Shown: one piece after another, positions 23,993 to 33,118 of the stretch
Position numbering within the stretch: the stretch's first letter is position 1
How the letters are laid out: each line of letters begins with the position of its first letter
Program-made: the position numbers and the translations under genes
Source: Amycolatopsis sp. 195334CR
Lineage (GTDB): Bacteria; Actinomycetota; Actinomycetes; Mycobacteriales; Pseudonocardiaceae
DNA: 64,000 bases
Direction: 5' to 3'
Assembly (NCBI RefSeq): GCF_017309385.1
Contig: NZ_JAFJMJ010000002.1
Location: 2,418,001 to 2,482,000 of the forward strand
Notes under the pieces: model-generated
The model's database searches: none
Told to the model about the DNA's origin: nothing
The model's input: the letters and a program-made list of their open reading frames with translations, nothing else

Positions 23993-24787
23993 ATGATCGT
24001 GGTGACCGGAGCGACCGGCAACGTGGGCGCGCCGCTCGTGCAGGCACTGACCGACGCGGGTGAGCAGGTGACCGCCGTCTCGCGCACCGGAAGCGGAGCG
24101 CGGCACGTCCACGCCGACCTGGCACACCCGGAAACCCTGCGGCCCGCACTCGACGGCGCCTCCGCGCTGTTCCTGCTCGCCCCCGGCGGCGCCGACCTGA
24201 CCCAAGTCGCCGAACTGGTGCCGGAGACCGGCATCCAGCGCGTCGTCCTGCTGTCCTCCCAGGGCGTGGCCACCGGCCGCCACTCCCCCGGCACCGAAGC
24301 CGCCGTCCGCCAATGGAGTCCGGAATGGACAGTGCTGCGGCCGGGTGGCTTCCACAGCAACACCTTCGCCTGGGCCGAGAGCATCCGCACCCAGCGCGTC
24401 GCCGCCGCGCCCTTCGCCGACGTGGCCCTGCCGACGGTGGACCCCGGCGACATCGCCGAAGTCGCCGCCAAGGCGCTCACCGAACCCGGCCACCACGGCA
24501 GCACCTACGTGCTCACCGGCCCGGCCCCGATCACGCCTCGCCAGCAGGCCGCCGCGATCTCGGACGCGCTCGGCGAGCCTGTGCGGTTCCACGAGCAGAC
24601 CCGCGCCGAAGCCCGCGCGCAGTTCCTCGGGTTCATGCCCGAACACGTCGCCGACGCCACCCTGGACATCCTCGGCGAACCGAAACCCGCCGAGCAGGAG
24701 GTCAGCCCGGACATCGAGCGTGTCCTCGGCCGTCCACCGCGCGCCTACGCCGACTGGGCCGTCCGCACCGCGGCGGTGTTCAAGTGA
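23993..24787 (+). CDS. NmrA/QorB-like NAD(P)H-binding oxidoreductase
   Basis: The 264-residue protein has MIVVTGATGNVGAPLVQAL (Rossmann GxxGxxG), a VVLLSSQG segment, LRPGGFHSN and the typical tail PDIERVLGRPPRAYADWA. It lacks the YxxxK of classical SDRs, as atypical NmrA members do. It probably acts as a quinone reductase or redox sensor and is controlled by HxlR. Its stop overlaps the GTG start of the dehalogenase gene (GTGA), so both enzymes are made together. Confidence 0.9.
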   Translation: MIVVTGATGNVGAPLVQALTDAGEQVTAVSRTGSGARHVHADLAHPETLRPALDGASALFLLAPGGADLTQVAELVPETGIQRVVLLSSQGVATGRHSPGTEAAVRQWSPEWTVLRPGGFHSNTFAWAESIRTQRVAAAPFADVALPTVDPGDIAEVAAKALTEPGHHGSTYVLTGPAPITPRQQAAAISDALGEPVRFHEQTRAEARAQFLGFMPEHVADATLDILGEPKPAEQEVSPDIERVLGRPPRAYADWAVRTAAVFK

Positions 24788-25635
24788 CCCGCGTCCTCGA
24801 CTCGACGATGGCCCACCGCGAAACCGGCACCGGCACGCCCATCGTCTTCCTGCACGGCAACCCCACCTCGTCCTACCTGTGGCGCCACGTGCTGCCCGCG
24901 GTCGGCGACCCCGGGCGCCGCCTGGCCCCGGACCTGATCGGCATGGGCGAGTCCGGCAAACCCCGCATCGACTACACCTTCGACGACCACGCCCGCTACC
25001 TCGACGCCTGGTTCGACGCGCTCGGCCTCGGCGAAGTCGTGCTGGTCGGGCACGACTGGGGTGGCGCGCTGGCCTTCGACTGGGCCGCCCGCCACCCCGG
25101 GCGGGTCCGCGGCATCGCCTTCACCGAGACCATCGTCAAGCCGATGAGCTGGGCGGAGTTCCCCGAAGCCGGCCGCGAACTGTTCCGCGCCATCAAAACC
25201 CCCGGCGCGGGCGAGGAACTGATGCTGGAGCGCAACGCGTTCATCGAGACCATGCCCGACATCGTCACCGGGCTGACCGGCGCCGACCTGGCGGCCTACC
25301 GGCGGCCGTACCCGACCCCCGAATCCCGCCTGCCGCTGCTGCGCTGGGCGCGGATGATGCCGCTCGACGGTGAACCCGCCGACGTCGTCAGCCGGGTCGA
25401 GCGGTACGACCACTGGCTCGCGACCAGCCCCGAGGTGCCGAAGCTGCTGCTCACCTTCAGCTCTTCGTACGGCGCGATGATGACACCGGAGCTGATCGAC
25501 TGGTGCGCGCGGAACATCGCCGGGCTCGACATCGCCGCTCACGACCTGGTCGCCGGGCACCAGACCCCGGACGACCAGCCCGAGGCGGTCGCCGCCGCCG
25601 TCGCCACCTGGCTCGACAAGCACGGGCTCAGGTGA
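24784..25635 (+). CDS. haloalkane dehalogenase (HLD-II type)
   Basis: The 283-residue protein matches haloalkane dehalogenases. HGNPTSSYLWR supplies the halide-binding Asn, VLVGHDWGGALAF the nucleophile Asp with its adjacent halide-binding Trp, GIAFTETIVKP the catalytic Glu typical of subfamily II, and VAGHQTPDDQP the base His. It would hydrolyse halogenated alkanes to alcohol and halide. The GTG start overlaps the NmrA stop, and the last 8 bases overlap the convergent regulator gene. Confidence 0.88.
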   Translation: MTRVLDSTMAHRETGTGTPIVFLHGNPTSSYLWRHVLPAVGDPGRRLAPDLIGMGESGKPRIDYTFDDHARYLDAWFDALGLGEVVLVGHDWGGALAFDWAARHPGRVRGIAFTETIVKPMSWAEFPEAGRELFRAIKTPGAGEELMLERNAFIETMPDIVTGLTGADLAAYRRPYPTPESRLPLLRWARMMPLDGEPADVVSRVERYDHWLATSPEVPKLLLTFSSSYGAMMTPELIDWCARNIAGLDIAAHDLVAGHQTPDDQPEAVAAAVATWLDKHGLR

Positions 25636-26551
25636 ACGACCGTCCCACGGGCGTGAGCGCGTAGTGCACCGTGCGGCCGGTGCGCTCACGCGCGACCAAC
25701 CCGTTCTCCCGCAACACCCGCAGGTGGTGCGAGACCGCGCTCGGCGTCACCCCGAGCACCAGCGCCAGGTCCGTGGTCGTCGCCGGAACGCGCAACGCGG
25801 TCAGCAGGTCCGCCCGCGCCCGGCCCAGCAGGCGGACCACGCTCGGCCGGGCCGGCGCGGCGGCCGCCCACAGAGCACCGCTGCCCCGAACCGGGTACCG
25901 GACCGTCGTCTGCGTGGCCGTGTGCCGCTTGACCAGCACGTTCGACGGTCCCAGCGCCAGCGGCATGAGCACCAGGCCACCGGGCCCGAGACGCACCCGC
26001 CCGGTCCCGGCCACGGACAACCGGCCGCCGGACCAGCGCACGCTCGGGTGCAGCCCGGCGAACAACCGGTCCGCCCCACCGGCGGCCAGCACGCGTGCCC
26101 GGTACGCCACGTCGGCCTCGTGCACCGCGCGGATCCGGGGCCAGTGCGGGGCGATCAGCCGGTCGTGGGCCACCCGCAGCTCGGCGGCCACCGCGCGCAG
26201 GCCGTTCTCCGGATCGGCGGCGAGCGCGGGCGGGTCGTCCCCGAAGACGCGCCGCAGGCTCGCCTGCACGTCGTCGGCCCCGGTGCGCACCAACGCCGCC
26301 AGATCGTCCTCAAGGGACGAACGGGCCGAGGCCGGGGCGGGGACCAGGAAGTTCGGCCAGGTCGAGCGGTTGGCCAGCAGCGGCCAGGTCCACGACAGGT
26401 CCAGTGGCTCCCGCGCGAGTTCGGCCGCCGCCCACCGGGTCCACCACGTGGCCCGCGTCCCCAGCGACAACAACCCGGCCACGGTCTCCGACAACGGCGA
26501 GAGCGCGAACCGGGTCGCCGCCAGCTCGGCCACCCCGAGCTCCAACGTCAT
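25628..26551 (-). CDS. ArsR-type winged-helix regulator with DUF5937 domain
   Basis: The roughly 307-residue protein has an N-terminal DUF5937 region starting LELGVAELAATRFALSPLSE and a C-terminal HTH (about 240-300, with TTTDLALVLGVTPSAVSHHLRVLRENGL). ATG 26551 is preferred because family members start MTL two residues before the conserved block. It stands alone, convergent with the dehalogenase gene; its target is not evident. Confidence 0.85.
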   Translation of the reverse strand: MTLELGVAELAATRFALSPLSETVAGLLSLGTRATWWTRWAAAELAREPLDLSWTWPLLANRSTWPNFLVPAPASARSSLEDDLAALVRTGADDVQASLRRVFGDDPPALAADPENGLRAVAAELRVAHDRLIAPHWPRIRAVHEADVAYRARVLAAGGADRLFAGLHPSVRWSGGRLSVAGTGRVRLGPGGLVLMPLALGPSNVLVKRHTATQTTVRYPVRGSGALWAAAAPARPSVVRLLGRARADLLTALRVPATTTDLALVLGVTPSAVSHHLRVLRENGLVARERTGRTVHYALTPVGRSFT

Positions 26552-26711
26552 CGGCACCCGCCCGAGTATGCCGCCCCGTCACCCCCGATCAAGGAAGCTG
26601 ACGCGCATCAGCCTGCTGTCGGCCCAGTCCTCGAGCCGGGTCGGCCGGATGGCGCCTCGCGTACGAGCCGGTCGCGGCACAGGTAGGTGTTGCCCGGATG
26701 TTCTGGCGTGC

Positions 26712-27485
26712 TCATGCGGCCTGCAGCGCGGGGCCGAGGAGGAGCCCGCCGTCGATGACGTACTCCGAGCCGGTGATGAACGACGCGTCCGAGGACGTGA
26801 GGAACAGCAGCAGCCGGGTGACGTCGGTCGGCTCCCCGAGCCGGGGGATGGCGAACGGCTCGGGCGAATAGAAGTCGGCGATCGGCGCGGCCGCGCCGGC
26901 CGCTGGTTCGTGGATGAACGGCGTCGCGATCACGCCGGGGTGGATGGTGTTCACCCGGATGTGGTCGCGGCCGAGTTCCAGTGCCGCCGTTCGAGTGAGG
27001 CCGCGCACGGCCCACTTGCTGGCGACGTAGGGCGCGTAGAAAGCCGTGCCGCCCAGGCTCATGGTCGAGCCGATGTTGACGACGGCTCCCCCGCCCGCGC
27101 GGCGCAGCGCGGGGGCGGCGGCCTTGATGCCGAGGAAGGTCCCGGTGAGGTTGACGTCGAGGATGCGCGACCACGTGGCCTGCTCGGTGTCTTCGATCGC
27201 CGCGGGCGGGTTCTGCACCCCCGCGTTGTTGACCAGCACATTCAGGGCACCGAAAGCTTTCTCGGCGGACTGCACGGCGGTGGCCCACGAGCTCTCGTCG
27301 GTGACGTCGAGGTGGGTGAAGCGGGCGCGGGGCCCGAGTTCGTCGGCGAGCGCGGCACCGCGTTCCGCGTCGATGGCGCCGATCACCACGTTCGCCCCCT
27401 CGGCGTGGAAGGCACGCACGTGGCTCGCGCCCTGGCCGCCGGTCCCACCGGTCACGAGCACGGTCTGGTTGTCGAAACGGGGCAT
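26712..27485 (-). CDS. SDR family oxidoreductase (3-alpha/20-beta-hydroxysteroid dehydrogenase-like)
   Basis: The 257-residue classical SDR has VLVTGGTGGQGASHVRAF for cofactor binding and LVNNAGVQN. The active site is Ser in NIGSTMSLGG plus YVASKWAV (YxxxK), and the tail reads FITGSEYVIDGGLLLG. The ATG at 27485 is chosen; the longer frame would include an operator copy. It is divergent from a TetR gene and flanked by two identical operator half-site pairs. Confidence 0.92.
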   Translation of the reverse strand: MPRFDNQTVLVTGGTGGQGASHVRAFHAEGANVVIGAIDAERGAALADELGPRARFTHLDVTDESSWATAVQSAEKAFGALNVLVNNAGVQNPPAAIEDTEQATWSRILDVNLTGTFLGIKAAAPALRRAGGGAVVNIGSTMSLGGTAFYAPYVASKWAVRGLTRTAALELGRDHIRVNTIHPGVIATPFIHEPAAGAAAPIADFYSPEPFAIPRLGEPTDVTRLLLFLTSSDASFITGSEYVIDGGLLLGPALQAA

Positions 27486-27510
27486 GGGTGTTCCTTCGAT
27501 CCAGGAGAGT

Positions 27511-27578
27511 GGTGAGCCGATCGACTCACCATGCACTCGACACTAGGTCGGCGACAGTGGTGAGTCAAGCCACTCACC
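27511..27578. promoter_or_regulatory. two copies of a 20-bp TetR operator (GGTGAG-N8-CTCACC)
   Basis: GGTGAG-N8-CTCACC occurs at 27511-27530 and again at 27559-27578. The centres are 48 bp apart, one copy nearer each divergent gene. The second copy is extended to GGTGAGT/ACTCACC. Such a duplicated palindrome between a TetR gene and its target is strong positional evidence for autoregulated repression. Confidence 0.75.
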
Positions 27579-27593
27579 TCGTATGCTCGATCC

Positions 27594-28232
27594 ATGAGCA
27601 AGCTCGTGACGACGTACCACCAGCGCGTCGCCCAGGAGAAGCGCGCGCTGATCGTGACGGCCGCGACCGCGTTGTTCCTCGAACTGGGCTACGACCGGAC
27701 GTCGCTGGCGCGGATCGCGGAGAGCTCCGGCGTTTCGCGGGCGACCTTGTTCAAGCAGTTCCCGAGCAAGGCCGCCCTGTTCGACGCCATCGTCACCGAG
27801 TCGTGGTCGACCGCCGAGGAGGAGGCCCCTCCCCCGGCGGGCAACGTCGTCGACGGGCTCGGCACCATCGGCCGCCGGTACGCCGCACTGCTGGGCCGCC
27901 CCCAGATGACCGACCTGTTCCGGATCGTCATCGCCGAACTGCCCCGATTCCCCGAACTGGCCCACGCGCAGTTCGCGCAGGGCAAGCTGCCCTACTTCGA
28001 CTCCGTGCGCCGCTACCTGCTGGCCGAGCAGGAAGCGGGCACGGTGCGGATCGAGGACGTCGACCTCGCCGCCACCCAGTTCCTCGGCATGATCTCCAAC
28101 TACGTCTTCTGGCCGACCCTGCTGGTGCCGGGCTGGCAGGTGAGCGCCGAACGCGTCGCCCAGGTGGTCGACGAGGCCGTCCGCACCACCGCCGCCCGAT
28201 ACGCCACGGCTGGATCCTCCACCGGCGACTGA
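27594..28232 (+). CDS. TetR family transcriptional regulator
   Basis: The 212-residue protein has an HTH with LARIAESSGVSRATLFKQFPSK (about residues 38-60) and a TetR_C-like ligand domain with the pattern RPQMTDLFRIVIAELPRFPELA. It is divergent from the SDR gene, its likely target together with itself. An MFS gene follows 52 bp downstream in the same direction and could be cotranscribed. Confidence 0.93.
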   Translation: MSKLVTTYHQRVAQEKRALIVTAATALFLELGYDRTSLARIAESSGVSRATLFKQFPSKAALFDAIVTESWSTAEEEAPPPAGNVVDGLGTIGRRYAALLGRPQMTDLFRIVIAELPRFPELAHAQFAQGKLPYFDSVRRYLLAEQEAGTVRIEDVDLAATQFLGMISNYVFWPTLLVPGWQVSAERVAQVVDEAVRTTAARYATAGSSTGD

Positions 28233-28284
28233 GCCCCGGGCTCAATGGTGTCCCGCGTGCACCCGCCGCCACGAGCATGCGCGC

Positions 28285-29433
28285 ATGTCCTTTCGCAGAC
28301 TCTGGTGGGCCACCGGCTGCACCAGCATCGGCACCGGCGCCGCCACCACCGCGCTCCCGCTGCTGGCGGTGTCCCTGTCGCCGGACCCGCGCCACGTCAC
28401 GCTGGTCGCGGCCGCCACCTACCTGCCGTGGCTGCTGTTCGCACTGCCCGCCGGGGCGCTGCTCGACCGCGGTGACCGGATCGGCCTGATGTGGCGGGCC
28501 CAAGCCGTCCAGGTCCTGCTGGTCGGCCTGCTCGCCGCGCTCGGGCACCTCGGTCTCGCCGTGGTGGTCCTGCTCGCGTTCACCATCGGCGCCTGCGAGG
28601 TGCTGGTCGGCAACGGCGCCCAGACCGTCGTGCCCGACCTCGTCGCCCCGGCGTCGCTGCACCGCGCCAACAGCGCCCAGCAGGCCGTCACCACGATCGG
28701 GCAGCAGTTCGCCGGGCCGCCGCTGGGCAGCGCGCTGTTCGCCGTCGCCGCGGCACTGCCCTTCGGCCTCCACGCCGCCGCGCTCACCGCGTCGACCGTC
28801 CTGCTGGCCACCCTGCCCCGCACCACGCACCCGCGTCCCACCGGCACCGCGATGACCGACGGCCTGCGCTGGCTCGCCCGGGACCGCCTGCTGCGCACCC
28901 TCGCGCTGCTGCTCGGCGCCAACACCTTCGCCGGACAACTGGCCAACGCGACCCTCGTCCTGCTCGCCACCCAGGACCTGCGCCTGGACGCCACCGGCTA
29001 CGGCCTCCTGCTCACCGCCGCCGCGTTCGGCAGCGTGCTCGCCGGGCTGGTCACCCCGTGGCTCCTGCGCACCGTCGGCGACACCCGGGCGCTGGTCGCC
29101 TCGCTCGTGCTGAACGCCGGGGTCTTCGCCGGGATCGGCCTCAGTCCCAACGCGACAGTGCTGGCCGTCCTGCTCGCCACCAACGGGTTCCTCACCACGA
29201 TCTGGAGCGTGGTGACCGTCAGCGCGCGCCAGCAACTGGTCCCGCCCGGCCTGCTCGGCCGCGTCAACAGCGCGTACCGGGCACTGGGCTGGGGCCTGAT
29301 GCCGCTGGGCGCGCTGGCCGGCGGGTTCGTCGCGCACGGCTTCGGCCTGCGCGCGCCCTACCTGCTCGCCGCCGCCCTGCGCCTGATCGCGCTCCTGCTC
29401 GCCCTTCCCGTGCTGCGCCGTCAGGAGACGTGA
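28285..29433 (+). CDS. MFS transporter
   Basis: The 382-residue protein has 10-12 hydrophobic segments and the MFS_3-type pattern of exporters: LFALPAGALLDRGDRIGLMW in loop 2-3 and an internal SAQQAVTTIGQQFAGPPLG helix. The substrate is unknown; small-molecule efflux is likely. It lies behind the TetR gene and ends convergently, overlapping the ABC permease by 13 bp. Confidence 0.87.
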   Translation: MSFRRLWWATGCTSIGTGAATTALPLLAVSLSPDPRHVTLVAAATYLPWLLFALPAGALLDRGDRIGLMWRAQAVQVLLVGLLAALGHLGLAVVVLLAFTIGACEVLVGNGAQTVVPDLVAPASLHRANSAQQAVTTIGQQFAGPPLGSALFAVAAALPFGLHAAALTASTVLLATLPRTTHPRPTGTAMTDGLRWLARDRLLRTLALLLGANTFAGQLANATLVLLATQDLRLDATGYGLLLTAAAFGSVLAGLVTPWLLRTVGDTRALVASLVLNAGVFAGIGLSPNATVLAVLLATNGFLTTIWSVVTVSARQQLVPPGLLGRVNSAYRALGWGLMPLGALAGGFVAHGFGLRAPYLLAAALRLIALLLALPVLRRQET

Positions 29434-30383
29434 CGCAGCCGCCGGAAGCAGAACCACGCCAGCAACCCGGACATCATCAGGAACAACCCGGTTTCCAGCC
29501 ACTGCAACGGCCAGAACCGCGACGCGGGCTGGTAGGTCAGGTGCTGCTCGTACCCGAGTCCCGACAACTGCGCGAAACAGCCGTGCACCCGCTCGAAATC
29601 AGGCACCACACCGGGCTGCGCCGGTGGCAGACAGCCGTGCACCACCTCCGGCAGCGCGCTGACCACCTGGCCCTGCGGATTCACCGTCTCGTCGGCCAGC
29701 ACCCACGCCCCGGCCGGCCGCACCACCCGCAACACGGCGGGCACGTCCCGCTCGTCGACCTGCACACCCTCGATGTTCACCGCGGTCAGCGCCACCACCT
29801 GCTCGGTCGAGGGCAGCAGGTGCGGGCGCACCGCCAGCGGCACCGCGACCTGCACCGCGGCGAACACCAGCAGCGTCACCGCTATCGCCGCGACCGTCCG
29901 GCGCAGCACCAGCCCGGCCGCGACTCCCAGCACGAACGCGAAAGCCGCGTATCCGATCGGCGCGATCCCGCGCGCGGTGAACATCGCCGCCTCGATGCGC
30001 GGTTCGAAGGCGCTGTGCGGATCGGCCACCGCCGCGGCGTCGATCGGCGCGACCCACCAGCCGACCACCGCGCTGAGCAACCCGGCCGCCACCATCGCCG
30101 CCACCACGCCCAGCCCCAGCTTCACCGCCAGCCACCGGGCCCGCGACACGGTCTGGTTCCACGCCAGGTTGTGCGTGCCCGCCTCCAGTTCGCGGGTGAT
30201 CAGCGGCACGCCCCAGAACGCACCGATCGCCGCCGGCAGCAGGTACAGCGCGAACTGCCCGCCGCGGTAGAGCAGTTCCTCCTCACTGCGGCCGAGCAGC
30301 AGCAGGACCGCGGTGATCACCGCGAGCGAGGCGTACATCGACACCAGCGGAACGCGGAACTGGCGCCACGCCAGCCAGGTCAT
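29421..30383 (-). CDS. ABC-2 type transporter permease
   Basis: The 320-residue protein starts MTWLAWRQFRVPLVSMYA and has six predicted membrane helices, with a conserved RELEAGTHNLAWNQTVSRARW cytoplasmic stretch typical of actinobacterial ABC-2 permeases. A large extracellular loop lies between the last two helices. ATG 30383 overlaps the stop of the ATPase gene by four bases. It forms an export complex with that ATPase. Confidence 0.88.
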   Translation of the reverse strand: MTWLAWRQFRVPLVSMYASLAVITAVLLLLGRSEEELLYRGGQFALYLLPAAIGAFWGVPLITRELEAGTHNLAWNQTVSRARWLAVKLGLGVVAAMVAAGLLSAVVGWWVAPIDAAAVADPHSAFEPRIEAAMFTARGIAPIGYAAFAFVLGVAAGLVLRRTVAAIAVTLLVFAAVQVAVPLAVRPHLLPSTEQVVALTAVNIEGVQVDERDVPAVLRVVRPAGAWVLADETVNPQGQVVSALPEVVHGCLPPAQPGVVPDFERVHGCFAQLSGLGYEQHLTYQPASRFWPLQWLETGLFLMMSGLLAWFCFRRLRHVS

Positions 30384-31261
30384 CGCACCACCTCCAGCGC
30401 CGGGCGTCCGGGTTCCCGCTCGCGCAGGTAGGCCAGCACCAGATCCTCCAGCCCCACCTGGCTGACCGTCCACATCGGATCGAGAATCGGCGCCTCGGTG
30501 CGCACCAGCACGGTGCTCTGACGCTCGGTGTGGCTGGCCGAGACGACCTCCTGCGCGGCGGGCAGGGTGGCGGGATCGCGCCGCGGGCCGGTCAGCAGGT
30601 GGTGGGTGGCGAGCAGTTCGTCGAGGTCACCGGCGAGCCGCACCCGGGAATCGACCAGCACCACCAGGTGGTCGCAGACCCGTTCCAGATCGGAGACCAG
30701 GTGCGAGGACAGCACCACGCTCAGCCCGTGCTCGGCCACCGCCGCCATCAGGTCCTGGAGGAACTCCCGGCGCGCGAGCGGGTCGAGCGCGGCGACCGGC
30801 TCGTCGAGCAGCAGCAGTTCGGGGCGCTTGGCGATGCCGAGCGTGAGCGCGAGCTGCGCGCGCTGGCCGACGGAGAGCTTTCCCGCCCGCTGCGCCGGAT
30901 CCAGGCCGATCCGGTCGATCCGCTCGGTGGCCAGCGCCGCGTCCCAGCCCGGGTTCAGCCGCGCGCCGAGGCGCAGGTGCTCCTCGACGGTCAGCGTCGC
31001 GTAGACGGGCGCGTTCTGCGCGACGAAGCCGACCTTGGCCAGCTGCTCCGGCCCGCTGCCGGGCACCCCGCCGCACACCTCGATCGTGCCCGCGCTCGGC
31101 GCCAGCATGCCCGCCGCCAGCCCGAGCAGGGTCGACTTGCCCGCGCCGTTCGGCCCGACCAACCCGGTCACGTGCCCGGCCGGGATGTCCAGCGCGCACT
31201 CCCGCAACGCCCACCGGCGCCGGTACCGCTTGCCCAGCCCCCGTGCGCGCAGCGTGGTCAC
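30380..31261 (-). CDS. ABC transporter ATP-binding protein
   Basis: The 293-residue protein has Walker A GPNGAGKST, Q-loop GFVAQNAPVY, signature LSVGQRAQLALTLG (a variant of LSGGQ), Walker B ELLLLDEPVAALD and switch VVLSSHLV. A C-terminal extension of about 80 residues follows. GTG start overlapping the GntR stop. It is the middle gene of a GntR-ATPase-permease operon of the YtrA-YtrB type seen with cell-envelope-stress exporters. Confidence 0.93.
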   Translation of the reverse strand: MTTLRARGLGKRYRRRWALRECALDIPAGHVTGLVGPNGAGKSTLLGLAAGMLAPSAGTIEVCGGVPGSGPEQLAKVGFVAQNAPVYATLTVEEHLRLGARLNPGWDAALATERIDRIGLDPAQRAGKLSVGQRAQLALTLGIAKRPELLLLDEPVAALDPLARREFLQDLMAAVAEHGLSVVLSSHLVSDLERVCDHLVVLVDSRVRLAGDLDELLATHHLLTGPRRDPATLPAAQEVVSASHTERQSTVLVRTEAPILDPMWTVSQVGLEDLVLAYLREREPGRPALEVVR

Positions 31262-31662
31262 GCTATGTCCTCTTTGGACGCGTCGTGAAACGTGGCGGAG
31301 AACAACGCCTCGATGCTCTCGTCGTCGAGCCCGGCCAGCCGGGCCTTCGCCAGCCAGCGGCGCAGATCCTGACGCAGCGGTCCCAGCGTGGCGGGCGAGC
31401 CGCCGGACAGCGTCGCCGTGACGAAGGTGCCCACCCCGGGCCGCGCGGCGACCAGGCCGTCGTGCTCGAGTTCCCGGTAGGCCTTGAGCACGGTGTTCGG
31501 GTTGATCGCCAGCGCGGCCACCACGTCCTTGACCTTCGGCAGCTGGTCGCCCTTGTGCAGCAGGCCCAGCCGCAGCGCGTGCCGGACCTGCCGCACGAGC
31601 TGCTGGTACGGCGACAACCCCGAGCGGGTGTCCAGGTGGAACTCCAGCACCACGGCCTCCAT
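31258..31662 (-). CDS. GntR family regulator (YtrA subfamily)
   Basis: The 134-residue protein has a winged helix (SPYQQLVRQVRHALRLG, then LPKVKDVVAALAINPNTVLKAYRELEHDGL) and only a short C-terminal dimerisation tail, which defines the YtrA group. It is first in the operon with the ABC ATPase and permease, joined by 4-bp overlaps, and should repress them until an envelope-active compound is sensed. Confidence 0.93.
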   Translation of the reverse strand: MEAVVLEFHLDTRSGLSPYQQLVRQVRHALRLGLLHKGDQLPKVKDVVAALAINPNTVLKAYRELEHDGLVAARPGVGTFVTATLSGGSPATLGPLRQDLRRWLAKARLAGLDDESIEALFSATFHDASKEDIA

Positions 31663-31665
31663 TTA

Positions 31666-31679
31666 GCTAGTTACCTAGC
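31666..31679. promoter_or_regulatory. operator candidate upstream of the GntR-ABC operon
   Basis: GCTAG-TTAC-CTAGC is a perfect 5-bp inverted repeat located 4-17 bases upstream of the GntR ATG, inside an AT-rich tract. The TAG-rich pattern resembles operators of YtrA-type regulators. The overlap with the translation start region suggests repression by blocking transcription. Confidence 0.55.
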
Positions 31680-31704
31680 ACTATAGAGGCCGGGGTGCCG
31701 CGCG

Positions 31705-32370
31705 TCAGCCGGTGACCGAGCTGATCCAGTCCCGGTAGGCGCCGACGTGGGTGTACTGGCAGGTGGTGTCGTTGCCGGTGGACAGCACGCCGACCTGGAC
31801 GCCGTCGGCGGTGAACATCGGGCCGCCGGAGTCGCCGCTGCCGCACACGCCGTTGATCCGGGTGCCGTTGATCGCCCGGCCGTCGTAGGCGTCGCTGGCG
31901 TTGGTGTCGGTGACTTCGAGCTTGGCGTTCTTCAACCGCGGCGACTGCTGCCCGCCACCGGTGTCACCCCAGCCGTGGATGGTGACCGTGTCGCCGGAGG
32001 CCACCGCGTCGAGGTCGCCGAGGGAAACCGCGGGCGCCGACACCGGTTCGGCGAGCTTCACCAGCGCCAGATCGGCATTGTCGTGCAGGGTCACCCCGTT
32101 CGGGGCGGCGTCGACGTAAGTGCCTTTCGCGTGCTCGACATTTCCGACGCGGAAACCCCACTGGTGATTTCCGCCGATGCAGTGCCGGGCGGTGAGAATC
32201 CACTCCGGGGCGAGCACGGTGGCGGTGCAGTAACCGTCGGAACCGTCCTGGTAAAGGCGGGCCGACCAGGGCGCGGAAGCGGTGAACTCGCCGTCGACGA
32301 TGGCGTGGGCGGGGGCGGAAAGGCCGATCAGCGCGGCGGCGGTGATCAGCGCGGTGGCAGCGGGACGCAT
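31705..32370 (-). CDS. secreted trypsin-like serine protease (S1 family)
   Basis: The 221-residue protein has a signal peptide (to about residue 23, SAPAHA) and the mature start IVDGEF. The catalytic triad is His in ILTARHC, Asp in DNADLALVKL and Ser in GVCGSGDSGGP. Cysteines sit at the expected disulphide positions. It should be an extracellular endopeptidase. It is divergent from another secreted hydrolase gene. Confidence 0.93.
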   Translation of the reverse strand: MRPAATALITAAALIGLSAPAHAIVDGEFTASAPWSARLYQDGSDGYCTATVLAPEWILTARHCIGGNHQWGFRVGNVEHAKGTYVDAAPNGVTLHDNADLALVKLAEPVSAPAVSLGDLDAVASGDTVTIHGWGDTGGGQQSPRLKNAKLEVTDTNASDAYDGRAINGTRINGVCGSGDSGGPMFTADGVQVGVLSTGNDTTCQYTHVGAYRDWISSVTG

Positions 32371-32461
32371 GGGCGGAACGCTAATCGCCCGATCGGGGAA
32401 TTCGTCACCTGCGAAAGTCCTGTTTCATCAGTAATTCATCGCGGCTCGCTACTTTCGGCGG

Positions 32462-33118
32462 GTGACAATAAGACAAAAAGCAGCCATGGCGCTGACCGGT
32501 CTGCTCGCGGCCACGGGACTTTCCGTGGCGAGCGCCCCGGTCGCGCAGGCGGAAGCCCCGTGCGAGGGCACTTACACGATCGTGGTCGGCGGCACCGGCA
32601 GCAAGTGGTGGAACGACGGGTTCACCGGCAACATCCAGCAGCACGTCGGCTACCCGACCGACATCCCCAACGGCGCCAGCGCCCGCGCGGGCGTCGACGA
32701 GCTGAACCGCCTGCTCCGCGACCAGCGCAACCTCTGCCCCGGCCAGCACGCCAAAGCCGTCGGTTACTCGCTGGGTGCCGCGGTGGTGCACATCTGGGTG
32801 ACCGAGAACTGGCAGACCTTCGGCAACGTCAACGCCGTGCTCATCGCCGACCCCAAACGGCAGGCGCCGCCGGGGTACAACGGCGGGAGCGTGCCGTTCG
32901 GCGGCATCGTCGGCTACCCGCTCGCCGGCGCCGACCGCTACTTCGGCAACGTCCCGGTCAAGTCGATCTGCCACTGGGACTACGTCTGCGACGAGTCCGC
33001 CGGCATCTGGACCTACCCGAACAACCACATGTACAACTACCCCAACGACTGGAACGTCGACCACCACAACGACTCCGCGCACGAGCAGTGGTTCAACGGG
33101 GCCTGGCACCCCTGGTAG
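32462..33118 (+). CDS. secreted cutinase/PE-PPE-domain-like alpha/beta hydrolase
   Basis: The 218-residue protein has a Sec signal (VAQAEAP near residue 30). It then shows YTIVVGGTGSKWWNDGF, the nucleophile motif KAVGYSLGAAVVHIW, an Asp in CDESAGIW and a His near NDSAHEQWF. The arrangement fits the cutinase/PE-PPE lipase clan. GTG 32462 supplies the basic N-terminus (TIRQK) a signal peptide needs. Lipid or polyester hydrolysis outside the cell is likely. Confidence 0.72.
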   Translation: MTIRQKAAMALTGLLAATGLSVASAPVAQAEAPCEGTYTIVVGGTGSKWWNDGFTGNIQQHVGYPTDIPNGASARAGVDELNRLLRDQRNLCPGQHAKAVGYSLGAAVVHIWVTENWQTFGNVNAVLIADPKRQAPPGYNGGSVPFGGIVGYPLAGADRYFGNVPVKSICHWDYVCDESAGIWTYPNNHMYNYPNDWNVDHHNDSAHEQWFNGAWHPW

